NCBI RefSeq assembly: GCF_019042275.1
Contig: NZ_JAHQCW010000007.1
Location: forward strand, 1-64,000
Source: Diplocloster agilis
GTDB taxonomy: Bacteria; Bacillota; Clostridia; Lachnospirales; Lachnospiraceae
Length of the DNA: 64,000 nt
Reading direction: 5' to 3'
Each line of letters begins with the position of its first letter. The first letter of the stretch is position 1. This document shows positions 45,231 to 53,944 of the stretch, in pieces. The notes beneath the pieces were generated by a model. That model was not told where the DNA came from. It ran no database searches and saw only the letters and a list, made by a program, of their open reading frames with translations. The position numbers were made by a program, and so were the translations under genes.

Positions 45231-45635
45231 TTACAGGCTTCTTATGAACTCCGCCACCTGTTTATCCCAGACCTGGATGTGGTTCAGAAGCCAGTCAACG
45301 ACATTTTTCTTTACCGCCGCTACGAAAGCGTCGCTTGGCCCTTCTTCTTCCTCCAGCATCTCACGCAGTGAATCCACAGCCCCCGCGAAATGTTCATGCT
45401 GCTTTTTATGCGCATCCAGAAGAGGATAGCTGTTCTCCTCCTGGAGCTTTTCCTCCGCGGAAAAATGGAAATCCACATAATCCATCAGGAAATCCAGCGT
45501 CCGGATCGCGGAATTCTTCTCTTTTCCGGCAGCGCAATCCTCGGTAAGCTTATTGACCCTTTCAATCAGCTCCCGGTGCTGTGTATCGATTAATTCGTTT
45601 CCCGTTATCAGGCTCTCGTTAAATTCTATATTCAT
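45231..45635 (-). CDS. Bacteriohemerythrin
   Basis: A 134-residue single-domain hemerythrin. Diiron ligands are visible in DTQHREL, VDFHFSAEEKL, HKKQHEHF and the late LLNHIQVWD. The length matches free-standing bacterial hemerythrins, which bind oxygen and may deliver or sense it. AGGAGG lies upstream. Its cellular partner is not evident. Confidence 0.92.
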   Translation of the reverse strand: MNIEFNESLITGNELIDTQHRELIERVNKLTEDCAAGKEKNSAIRTLDFLMDYVDFHFSAEEKLQEENSYPLLDAHKKQHEHFAGAVDSLREMLEEEEGPSDAFVAAVKKNVVDWLLNHIQVWDKQVAEFIRSL

Positions 45636-45714
45636 GCTTTACAACCTCCTTGATTACATATTGTTTTTATTTATATCAGCTTGGGAATACCGCGTCTTTT
45701 CCCATTTACGGAAT

Positions 45715-46485
45715 CTATGATATCTCTTTATCCTCGCTTTTTATGAAACTGTGGCACACAGCGCATTGGAAGCTTTTGGTCATGACTCTGCGAATAGCGC
45801 CGTCCGCCGTTTCCTCTACGTTCTCCGTCTCGCTGAACTCTACGTCCTGCATCGCCTGGCAGTGGGGACACCACTCTTTCAACGGCTGAACCCCGTCCCC
45901 GTATCTTGGATATTTATCTCTGTCCGCCTCTGTGATCTCGCGTACCGGTCTGCATGGATTTCCCACCGCGATTACGCCGGACGGAATATCTTTCGTTACT
46001 ACACTTCCCGCGCCGATGATTGTATTATCCCCGATGGTCACCCCCGGCAGAACGGATACATTGGCTCCGATCCATACGTTATTTCCCACCGTAATCGGAT
46101 AAGCGATCTCCAGTCCCCGGTTTCTCTGCTCCACATCCAGCGCGTGGCCCGCCGTGGTGAAACAGCAGTTCGGAGCGATAAACACATTATCCCCAAAGAT
46201 AACCTTGGCCCCGTCGAGAATGATGCAGTTGTAATTGGCGTAAAAGTTATCCCCAATCTCCACATTATATCCCAAATCACAGTGGAATGGAGCTACGATG
46301 CAGAAACGGTCTGTTGTTCTTCCCAGGATTTTCTTGATGATCTTTTTTTGCTCTTCTACCTGTGAGGGACGCAGCTGGTTATACTCGTAGCACATATCCA
46401 TACAGACCGTGCGGGATTCGATAATCTCTTGGTCATAGTTGGCATCGTACAGATAGCCGGCCGCCGCTTTTTCTTTTTCCGTCAT
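45715..46485 (-). CDS. Sugar O-acetyltransferase with C-terminal zinc-ribbon-like tail
   Basis: A 256-residue protein. Residues ~1-185 are a maltose/galactoside acetyltransferase-type left-handed beta helix (hexapeptide repeats such as IVPGVTIGDNTIIGAGS-like rungs) with the catalytic His in FTTAGHALD. Residues ~200-256 form an unusual tail with WCPHC and CAVCH, which may bind one zinc. Ordinary members end at ~190-200 residues. AAAGGAGG precedes the ATG. The natural acceptor is unknown. Confidence 0.85.
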   Translation of the reverse strand: MTEKEKAAAGYLYDANYDQEIIESRTVCMDMCYEYNQLRPSQVEEQKKIIKKILGRTTDRFCIVAPFHCDLGYNVEIGDNFYANYNCIILDGAKVIFGDNVFIAPNCCFTTAGHALDVEQRNRGLEIAYPITVGNNVWIGANVSVLPGVTIGDNTIIGAGSVVTKDIPSGVIAVGNPCRPVREITEADRDKYPRYGDGVQPLKEWCPHCQAMQDVEFSETENVEETADGAIRRVMTKSFQCAVCHSFIKSEDKEIS

Positions 46486-46743
46486 ATCTTACCTCCTTTA
46501 CGTCTTATTCTTCAGGCTGTTATGCCTGTTTTCTGATTTTCAGTGCTTATATTTTAGTGTATAACACTATGGCTTGATTATATGACGTGTTACTCTTACA
46601 TGCAACCCTAATATACAGTTTCTTTTATTGTGGAAAATTTCTGCTTATAACTGCCTGTTTTGCTAAAGACATGCTGAATAATCCGGCGGAACATGCTATA
46701 CTTCTTATCAGATAGATGATAATCGGCCGGAGGTAAATAGCGT

Positions 46744-47454
46744 ATGTTCACGGATAAAGTAGTTGTAATAACAGGCGGCGCGCACGGGATCGGGAAAACA
46801 ACCGGCGACGAATTCAGAAAGAATGGTGCTCATGTATGTGTGATAGATAAAAGTGAAAATGATTATTTTACCGGAGATATCGCAGAGGAACAGACTCTTT
46901 GTACCTTTTCTAAAAAAGTAATTACTGAGTTCGGCCGGATCGATTACTTGATCAATAATGCTCTGCCTATCATGAAAGGCATTGATTCCTGCTCGTATGA
47001 TGAATTTAATTATGCATTGAGAGTTGGTGTGACCGCGCCTTTCTATTTGTCGAAGCTGTTTCTTCCATATTTTTCAAAAGATGGGGCGATCGTCAATATT
47101 TCCTCCTCCAGAGACCGCATGAGCCAGCCCTATACGGAGAGCTATACGGCTGCCAAAGGCGGGATCTCCGCCCTGACTCACGCGCTGGCAGTCAGCCTGG
47201 CCGGCAGGGTGCGGGTCAATTCGATTTCCCCGGGCTGGATCGATACGGATTTTACGGAATATACAGGAGCAGATGCTGTACAGCAGCCGGTTCACCGTGT
47301 TGGCACCCCTATTGATATTGCTAACATGGTTTTATTCCTTTGTTCGGATAAGGCTGGTTTTATAACCGGGGAGAATATTTGTATTGACGGTGGGATGACG
47401 AAGCAGATGATTTATAGCGGGGATTATGGGTGGTCGCTGGATTGTTCGGATTAG
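46744..47454 (+). CDS. SDR family oxidoreductase
   Basis: A 236-residue short-chain dehydrogenase. Cofactor motif VITGGAHGIGKTTG, NNA in YLINNALPI, the catalytic Ser in VNISSSRD and the YxxxK in ESYTAAKGG are present, as is CIDGGMTKQM near the C-terminus. The substrate is not known. GGAGG is seven bases before the ATG. It is divergent from the acetyltransferase gene. The ~200 bp after it (47455-47657) holds no recognised gene. Confidence 0.92.
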   Translation: MFTDKVVVITGGAHGIGKTTGDEFRKNGAHVCVIDKSENDYFTGDIAEEQTLCTFSKKVITEFGRIDYLINNALPIMKGIDSCSYDEFNYALRVGVTAPFYLSKLFLPYFSKDGAIVNISSSRDRMSQPYTESYTAAKGGISALTHALAVSLAGRVRVNSISPGWIDTDFTEYTGADAVQQPVHRVGTPIDIANMVLFLCSDKAGFITGENICIDGGMTKQMIYSGDYGWSLDCSD

Positions 47455-47657
47455 GGAGCTTCTCATTAATGAAGTCAAAACTAAATCATTTCTTGCAAAA
47501 TCTTTCAACGTTACCTCCCACTTTGTTCATAATCTTATCATCATCTCGGCAGCCTGCACATGGCTTCTTATGATATCAATGCTTGTAACACACCAGATAA
47601 TTCATTCCACATGATGATAACATAGTAGGCTATTTTTCCGGTATCTTCATATTTCCT

Positions 47658-48116
47658 TCACTCCTCCATTAAACGACTATTCTCATCTGTCTTTAATCTC
47701 CTGTAATCCTTCATAATATACAACTGAAACTCGGGAGAAATCCAAGTTGCAAAAGACATAGCAATATCGCTATGGGCATACGTTCCGCCATAACGCCCCG
47801 ATTTTGAAACAATACCAACAGCATCTGTCGCCTCTATCCATTTCTTAGGCGACATTGTAAATGCGTTTGCTCCTGCCTGCTTTTTAACCCCCTCGAATTC
47901 GAGGGGGTTAAAATCTGGATTGTGCAACCTTTCCCAGAGTCCCTGAAACTCTATCACATCACGATTTCTCATCCAGTTTTGAATAACTGCTGCCGGGTCA
48001 TCACTCTTATACCTAGCAATATCTGTCAAAGAAATAAATTCATTTTCAAAATCCTGCGTATAAATCCCAATTTCTAATCCATTTGCATGAATTGTATCTT
48101 TAATTATTTTCCCCAT
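47658..48116 (-). CDS. KilA-N domain protein, probably truncated
   Basis: A 152-residue protein that contains most of a KilA-N DNA-binding domain (EFISLTDIARYKSDDPAAVI, MSPKKWIEATDAVGIVSKSG, ATWISPEFQLYIMKDYRRLK). Full-length relatives continue well beyond the YRRLKTDEN helix, but this one stops after SRLMEE. The missing C-terminus suggests a decayed phage- or defence-associated gene. It marks the outer edge of the AT-rich island behind rlmD. Confidence 0.75.
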   Translation of the reverse strand: MGKIIKDTIHANGLEIGIYTQDFENEFISLTDIARYKSDDPAAVIQNWMRNRDVIEFQGLWERLHNPDFNPLEFEGVKKQAGANAFTMSPKKWIEATDAVGIVSKSGRYGGTYAHSDIAMSFATWISPEFQLYIMKDYRRLKTDENSRLMEE

Positions 48117-48186
48117 TGCTCCTCCATATCATAATCTTATTGAAAAACCTTATCTTCCTTCTCCTTAAGAAATTTCTGCTGAATAA

Positions 48187-48453
48187 CTATTCAGTCCACA
48201 TTTCCCGATACGTCTCAACATAAAATTGGATACACCTCGGATATACATATAAATATCTTCGACACACTCGCTTGTACAACTCCAATACCTTTTCATCACA
48301 GGCAAAGTCCAGTAAATAATCTAACAAATGCGACAATTCATCTTCTGACACTATTCTACCGCATGCATTATCCACTAATGGAAGACAAACTTCGTAAGCT
48401 TTTTGATTCAGTTGGACAATCTGCTCCGCAATCTGAAATATTCCTTCATCCAT
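48187..48453 (-). CDS. Small hypothetical protein
   Basis: An 88-residue acidic, Tyr/Cys-rich helical protein with no known family. Its ATG overlaps the stop (TAATG) of an RlmD-tail-like fragment, so it may be translated by coupling to that fragment. It belongs to the island cargo. It could be a small toxin, antitoxin or anti-defence factor, but nothing in the sequence proves this. Confidence 0.55.
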   Translation of the reverse strand: MDEGIFQIAEQIVQLNQKAYEVCLPLVDNACGRIVSEDELSHLLDYLLDFACDEKVLELYKRVCRRYLYVYPRCIQFYVETYREMWTE

Positions 48454-48690
48454 TAAATCACCTCAAAATACTTAAGAGCATCCTTTATCGTTTTTATCTT
48501 TTCCACATTGAATATTTTCTCGGTTGCTCCAAATCCTCTACCGCTTTAGGTGCATCGTGCATTGTTAAACCTAAAGACCGCTTTACTTCAACAATATACG
48601 CTGTATGTACTTAGAATCCGTATTTCTTTTCAACATACTCCTGTATCATTTTATGTGATTTTCGGTTTCGGCTGATATTTCTTTGCCTGT
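48453..48690 (-). pseudogene. RlmD C-terminal-tail-like fragment A
   Basis: Read on the minus strand with one in-frame stop and frame breaks, it gives MIQEYVEKKYGF, then VHTAYIVEVKRSLGLTMHDAPK, interrupted, and ends IKDALKYFEVI. This matches the helical tail found at the end of Lachnospiraceae RlmD proteins (here EEIKDYVLEHSGLKVSSLYIAQVK). The rest of 48691-48992 shows no gene. Confidence 0.5.
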
Positions 48691-48992
48691 TCTGCAATAG
48701 CATCCAATGGCACCTTCCCCTCACCATCCCTAGCTCAATCTTCACCTTTATATGACTATATGGTGATTAGTGGGACAAAAGCACGATACTTTCAACTTGA
48801 TTATCGTTGTCCAAACTCAGTTCCATATCATCTCCAGCGATTGAAAGTTTGAATAGAACAAAATTTAACAAATTCAGCTTACTTAATAAACTTAAATCTT
48901 TGAGGCTATCTTCATTTTAAGATTAATGTGTCATAAAATGGCTATTTCTCACCAGTCTCCCCTGTTTCCCTGACTTTTCTTATATTTGTAAA

Positions 48993-51900
48993 TCACCCTC
49001 TTAATATTTCATCAATTTGTTCAGATTCAATTTGCTTTTTCAAACAATCAATTTTTGTTTCAATATAATTTTTATGCTTTATCCATTTTAAACCTATACA
49101 GCTTGGAAGCAATGCTTCAAGGAACTCAATCCAAGCAGAATACATAGGTACTGCACTACCTGACCAACTGTAAGAAGTAGGCGTTAATGGTATTCTTTCA
49201 AAATCTTCAAATAGCGGATTATTCTCGAGGAATAGCAAAATATATTCCTTTTTTCTTTCGGTTTCTAATTTTGATATAACTGAAAATAGACAACACATTT
49301 TTGTTTCATCGTTGGAAAACCTCTGAATGCATTGCCGAATCCACTCATCTTGTCTTTCCAACAAATTTTGTTCATTTTTAATTGGTACTAATAAAGACTC
49401 CAAAAAATATGGTACTAATATCTTGGGAAATTGACACGTCTTTATTATCTCTTCAAAAATCTTATTATATATTTCTATAAAATCATCCAATTCAAAAAAA
49501 CAACTATTCCTTTTTTGATAATCCCTAAAAGAACCATTATTTTTATTTACTAAACAACTTATATACTTGTCCAGTATAGAAGGTCTAGCCAAATATATTT
49601 CTCTCAGGAATTGTCCATCATAATCCTGATAATTATCATTTGACAGCATAGCACAATACATTTCTTCAAGCAATTCCAGATTACAATTAAATTTGGAAAT
49701 TACTTCCTTTGGTGTATTATGATAGATATTAAATAACAAATCAAAATAAATATGCACTATAAAGGGGGAATACTCCATCTTAGCTAAAATAATTTTACAT
49801 CCCTTTATCAAAGCTCGTTCATCTATTATATTGTACTTCTCCAAAAAATCCACATCACGCATTGATGATGAAGTAATATCTTTGTCAGAAGTATCTTTTA
49901 AAAAGTTATATAGCCCACGTAGATGATTTTCGGTAATTAAATCTAACGGTAATTCATGATAATATGCATACAGCCACGCATTTTTCTGCTTATAATCTTC
50001 TTCAATAATAATCTGATATACTTCTGAATCAGACAATAAGGAAAATAGAACGTCCAACAAGTGATATGGGTGTAAATTATTTGGCGTATCCTTTTCTATG
50101 TAATATTTAATTGCATCAACATAGCAATCTTTTTTAGGAGAAATAGCATCAAAAGCAATTTTTAATCCTTCTCCAACCTCCCAAGAGTGACCATCAAGCT
50201 CTGGGATATCATTGCAAACATCAATTAACCCTTTGAACATTTCTAAATTGCAATTTGAAACGTATTGCTCAATCAATTGCCGTTTTAGTTTTTCATGTTC
50301 TTCATAATCAACTTCTGCTTTGTAATCTGCTCCTTTAAGAAGAAGATATAGTTGAAGATATTCTCCTTCAAAATACTCAGCAAATAATGATTCACAATAG
50401 ATGTTCATACTATTGAAAACTTGCACTATTCTGTTCACTAAAAGACAGTTTTCTAATTCATCAGGTGAAAAATTTGACTTCAAAATTGAATTAATATACT
50501 TTAAATCAAATTGTAAAACTGGAATACTTATATCCTCAACAGTGCCACCATAAGAACTGAGGATTTTTCTAACTTTTACCCTATACTTTTCAGTCTCACA
50601 TAAGAAGGATAAAGATTCCCAAATTAGCTTTCGGTATTTTTCAACGCCTTCAGATATGGCTAATGGGATTTGATATATAGTAATTGTATTCTTTCGCCCT
50701 TCCTCCGCTGGGGAAAAATGCAATTTCAAAAAATTTTCTGCTATTTCTAAAAAGAGAATAACAACGGATTCTTGTTTCCAGTCATCTGAATATTCTATTA
50801 TCTTCTCCAAAAAAGTTATTTGTGTGCAAAAATCATAGCGTATAGAATCTTTATTAATACCAAAATATAGATTAACTGCGTGGTAAAATTCCATATATAA
50901 ATCTAGCCGCTTAAAATAATATTGGAAAAACAAATCACACGCGGTTGGCAAATCAGTCATATATGCAAAACCACCAAGAATTTTGAGGATGTCATTTGTA
51001 ACATTCTGATAATTTTTCCCTTTCTCAGTATCAATATTATGCCATTCACAAATCACACCTTTTTCGGTTTCAATTTTGTTTTGCAAAATCAGAAGTGTTT
51101 CTGTAGGATTAATACGAAAAAACACTTTGACAAATTCAAAAAAAACTGGGGATTCTTCTGTTGATAATTCATCCCACAATATTTTTATTTCTTTCTTAAC
51201 AAAATCGAAAAGAGCTTCATTTCTGAATATATTAAGTAATGTATTAACAGAAGATACCGTTCGCTCTCTATAACTTTGAAAACAAACTTTAATCATCTCC
51301 GACAGACTGAGTAGTTTTTTATCAAAGAAAACATATTTTAGCAAATAATTAGATAGGCATTGCTCAGAAAAATGAACTGCTTTATCATTGCAAATATCGA
51401 CAATTTCCTGCTCGTGAAGCATGCGAATATTTTCAATAAACTCATCTCGATTTAATCCTTTTTCCTGCAAAATCGGCAAAAATGCATCAATGTGTTCTAA
51501 ATGGATTGCCTCTAAAAAAGCAACTATACCAGCAGCTATGCATATATGATTGTTGACAAGCAATTGATTGTCCTCTAAGGAATATCCATAATAATCTTCA
51601 TATAATTGTGACACATCATTAATAGAATCCAAACGGTTTAAATTACATGCTACTTTCCCCGCAAGTATGGCAATACGAGCATTTCCCTCTGCAATTCTTA
51701 TGATTCTTTCATGATAGTCTTGATTTAGAATACCCAATGAAGTTTTAAGCAATTTTTTAATCTCATCATCCGTAAATACATTTATTTTAATAGTTTCATA
51801 TGAAGTAATTTCTCGAACATCATTTATCACTTTTTGAAGTGCATAATCCCTCACTGTAATAAGTATCTTTACGTTATACCCCTCTGGTTTCATCGTGACA

Positions 51901-52742
51901 TAACGGATAATATGCTGTAATCCTGACAATTGATTTGCATCATCAATAAAAAGGAAATAGTTTCCAGGGTCGTCTATAAAAAGCTTTAAGTCCTCGTATA
52001 TTGGTAAAGCATTACTGTGAATACAGTAGACCTTTTCATTGTTAGTATCTGGGTGATTTTTCACATAATGCAAAGCTAAGCGAGTTTTTCCCGTACCCGC
52101 TGAACCGTTGAGTATAACAACATCCGCTTTCAGAAAAGCGTCGCCAATATTTCTAAATTCTTTTTCTCTAAATAAGAATTTAGTATCAATTGGAGCCGCC
52201 ATTCTATTCGAATTATAACGATTAATAAAATCGTCACACGATTGAATTTGATCAGTACTTATTGATATCCCCAAAAAATCACGAGAAAGATTATGATGGA
52301 AAAGATATATGTCTTCTGCAAGTTTATCAATTCCAATAACCGTAAGTTTGATTCCAACATCTTCACATAAAGCTTTTACCTCACTATCTTGAACGGGTGT
52401 AAGATTTGATGAAGTATGGCAATAAATAATTTCAGAAATTTTATCATGCGGAACGCCTGTCTTTGATGTATTAAGACATTTTTCAAGGTCGTTCTTGATT
52501 TTTACAAATAGGCTTGCCTTTTGAGTCGTGTATTCTACAAAAACATACTTTCCATTTGATGCAACAAAATAAGTATCTGGTGTTCCTAGGGTGGTCTTTC
52601 GTGTACCTGCTTCTCCACCAAGAGATACTATATTAGGATAGCCGATTTTATATAAATAAGAATCACAAAGATTTTGAAATGACCCTGCATCCAATTGGAG
52701 AATTTTTTGTTTGATACTTTCAATATTAGCGATAATCAACAC
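48993..52742 (-). CDS. Giant STAND-type NTPase with restriction-endonuclease-like N-terminus (Avs-like)
   Basis: A 1249-residue protein. Residues ~1-150 resemble a PD-(D/E)xK nuclease fold (TLGTPDTYF then YVFVEYTTQ; the usual lysine of ExK is a threonine here). After a linker, an AAA/STAND NTPase core has the P-loop NGSAGTGKTRLAL (~213-222), Walker B YFLFIDDANQL (~264) and a sensor arginine region ILITVRD. The remaining ~800 residues are alpha-helical repeats suited to recognise a phage product. This order (nuclease-STAND-helical sensor) is that of Avs antiviral proteins, though it is shorter than classical Avs1-4. It is downstream of the RhuM gene. Confidence 0.75.
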   Translation of the reverse strand: MLIIANIESIKQKILQLDAGSFQNLCDSYLYKIGYPNIVSLGGEAGTRKTTLGTPDTYFVASNGKYVFVEYTTQKASLFVKIKNDLEKCLNTSKTGVPHDKISEIIYCHTSSNLTPVQDSEVKALCEDVGIKLTVIGIDKLAEDIYLFHHNLSRDFLGISISTDQIQSCDDFINRYNSNRMAAPIDTKFLFREKEFRNIGDAFLKADVVILNGSAGTGKTRLALHYVKNHPDTNNEKVYCIHSNALPIYEDLKLFIDDPGNYFLFIDDANQLSGLQHIIRYVTMKPEGYNVKILITVRDYALQKVINDVREITSYETIKINVFTDDEIKKLLKTSLGILNQDYHERIIRIAEGNARIAILAGKVACNLNRLDSINDVSQLYEDYYGYSLEDNQLLVNNHICIAAGIVAFLEAIHLEHIDAFLPILQEKGLNRDEFIENIRMLHEQEIVDICNDKAVHFSEQCLSNYLLKYVFFDKKLLSLSEMIKVCFQSYRERTVSSVNTLLNIFRNEALFDFVKKEIKILWDELSTEESPVFFEFVKVFFRINPTETLLILQNKIETEKGVICEWHNIDTEKGKNYQNVTNDILKILGGFAYMTDLPTACDLFFQYYFKRLDLYMEFYHAVNLYFGINKDSIRYDFCTQITFLEKIIEYSDDWKQESVVILFLEIAENFLKLHFSPAEEGRKNTITIYQIPLAISEGVEKYRKLIWESLSFLCETEKYRVKVRKILSSYGGTVEDISIPVLQFDLKYINSILKSNFSPDELENCLLVNRIVQVFNSMNIYCESLFAEYFEGEYLQLYLLLKGADYKAEVDYEEHEKLKRQLIEQYVSNCNLEMFKGLIDVCNDIPELDGHSWEVGEGLKIAFDAISPKKDCYVDAIKYYIEKDTPNNLHPYHLLDVLFSLLSDSEVYQIIIEEDYKQKNAWLYAYYHELPLDLITENHLRGLYNFLKDTSDKDITSSSMRDVDFLEKYNIIDERALIKGCKIILAKMEYSPFIVHIYFDLLFNIYHNTPKEVISKFNCNLELLEEMYCAMLSNDNYQDYDGQFLREIYLARPSILDKYISCLVNKNNGSFRDYQKRNSCFFELDDFIEIYNKIFEEIIKTCQFPKILVPYFLESLLVPIKNEQNLLERQDEWIRQCIQRFSNDETKMCCLFSVISKLETERKKEYILLFLENNPLFEDFERIPLTPTSYSWSGSAVPMYSAWIEFLEALLPSCIGLKWIKHKNYIETKIDCLKKQIESEQIDEILRG

Positions 52743-52762
52743 CTCTATTATTTGAAATCATT

Positions 52763-52900
52763 TTAACTTACTAAAATTATCTTAAAATATTTTAATGCAT
52801 CCTCAATTGCCTGTTCCTTTTCTAACGGCACTTGTGGAACTTTTGATTTCCCTTCACCTGAATTATAATTGATTCGTTCTATCAGTCCATATTTTCTCGA
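52763..52900 (-). pseudogene. RlmD C-terminal-tail-like fragment B
   Basis: An uninterrupted minus-strand frame without a start reads SRKYGLIERINYNSGEG..., then VPLEKEQAIEDALKYFKI and a stop. The ERINYN...EKEQAIEDALKYF pattern aligns with the tail that follows rlmD at 57394-57487 (REN YNLPKS...EKEKAIEDALKHF). It lies exactly between the RhuM gene and the nuclease-STAND gene. Confidence 0.55.
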
Positions 52901-53911
52901 TCAGTTATTACCATTTTTCTTCATTGTGCTGTGAATACTTTTAATAGTTTGCAAATACTCCTCTTCAACTGGCGACAAGTTCTGTGCCTGATATTTTCTA
53001 TACTCTTTTGTTGCTTTTTCAATTGCCTGTGCATGACTAATCGTTCCAGCTCCCTGTAATACCTTTTCCCCTGTGGTTTTTAAAACATTATCAAGATGTT
53101 CTACATAATTTGCCATATACATAGGATTATGACGCATAGCTTGAATTTCCGCAAAATCAAAGTAACCTGAAACGATATTGTTTAAAATTTTTAGTTCTTC
53201 GTCATTAAGATAATTCTTTGCAATACTAATATCTTTTAATACTGGAAAATCACCAGAAAAACTTTTTAATCCCATAAAAGGCTGTTCTGCATCTGCACGC
53301 TCATATATAACTTCCGCTGCTGTATGTCCATGTGCTGCATAATGTAATTTGTTTTGCACCATTTTAAAAAATGCAATGGATTCACTACTCTTGGGATTAT
53401 AATCAACACTTGTCGCATACAAATCGAGCACTTGACGATACATAACCTTTTCAGACGAACGGATGTCTCGTATGCGGTCTAGCAGCTCTTTCCAGTAGTT
53501 TCCACCACCCAGCTTTTTTAACCTTTCGTCGTCCATCGTAAAGCCTTTTATCATATATTCTTTTAGGCGCTCGGTAGCCCATCGCCGGAAATTTGTGGCG
53601 ATTTTAGATTTCACTCTATATCCAAGAGAAATAATCATATCAAGATTATAATGTATTGTATTATAGCTTTTTCCATCAGATGCAGTTGTTCGGAATTTCC
53701 GAACAACTGATTTTTCATCTAATTCTTCATCTTCAAAAATATGCTTAATATGCTCACTGATGTTAGATTTACTGGTTTGATAAAGCTCGCATAATTGTGC
53801 CTGCGTGAGCCAAACGGTCTCGTCTTCAAATTTAACATCTATTTTTGTCTGTCCATCATCCGTTTGATATATGATGATTTCACTGCCAGCAATATTAGAG
53901 TTATTTTTCAT
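52901..53911 (-). CDS. RhuM family protein
   Basis: A 336-residue protein of the virulence-protein RhuM family. The opening EIIIYQTDDGQTKIDVKFED and the helix-turn-helix TQAQLCELYQTSKSNISEHI with IFEDEEL are diagnostic, as is YRVKSKIATNFRRWAT. The second half contains the family core around HAAHGHTAAEVIYERAD-type residues. RhuM genes often sit among restriction and other defence genes; their biochemical role is not established. AAAGGAGG precedes the ATG at 53911. Here it is placed between two STAND-type genes, 33 bp after the first. Confidence 0.88.
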   Translation of the reverse strand: MKNNSNIAGSEIIIYQTDDGQTKIDVKFEDETVWLTQAQLCELYQTSKSNISEHIKHIFEDEELDEKSVVRKFRTTASDGKSYNTIHYNLDMIISLGYRVKSKIATNFRRWATERLKEYMIKGFTMDDERLKKLGGGNYWKELLDRIRDIRSSEKVMYRQVLDLYATSVDYNPKSSESIAFFKMVQNKLHYAAHGHTAAEVIYERADAEQPFMGLKSFSGDFPVLKDISIAKNYLNDEELKILNNIVSGYFDFAEIQAMRHNPMYMANYVEHLDNVLKTTGEKVLQGAGTISHAQAIEKATKEYRKYQAQNLSPVEEEYLQTIKSIHSTMKKNGNN

Positions 53912-53944
53912 CTTCAATCCTCCTTTTAGCATAGGATTATTTTT

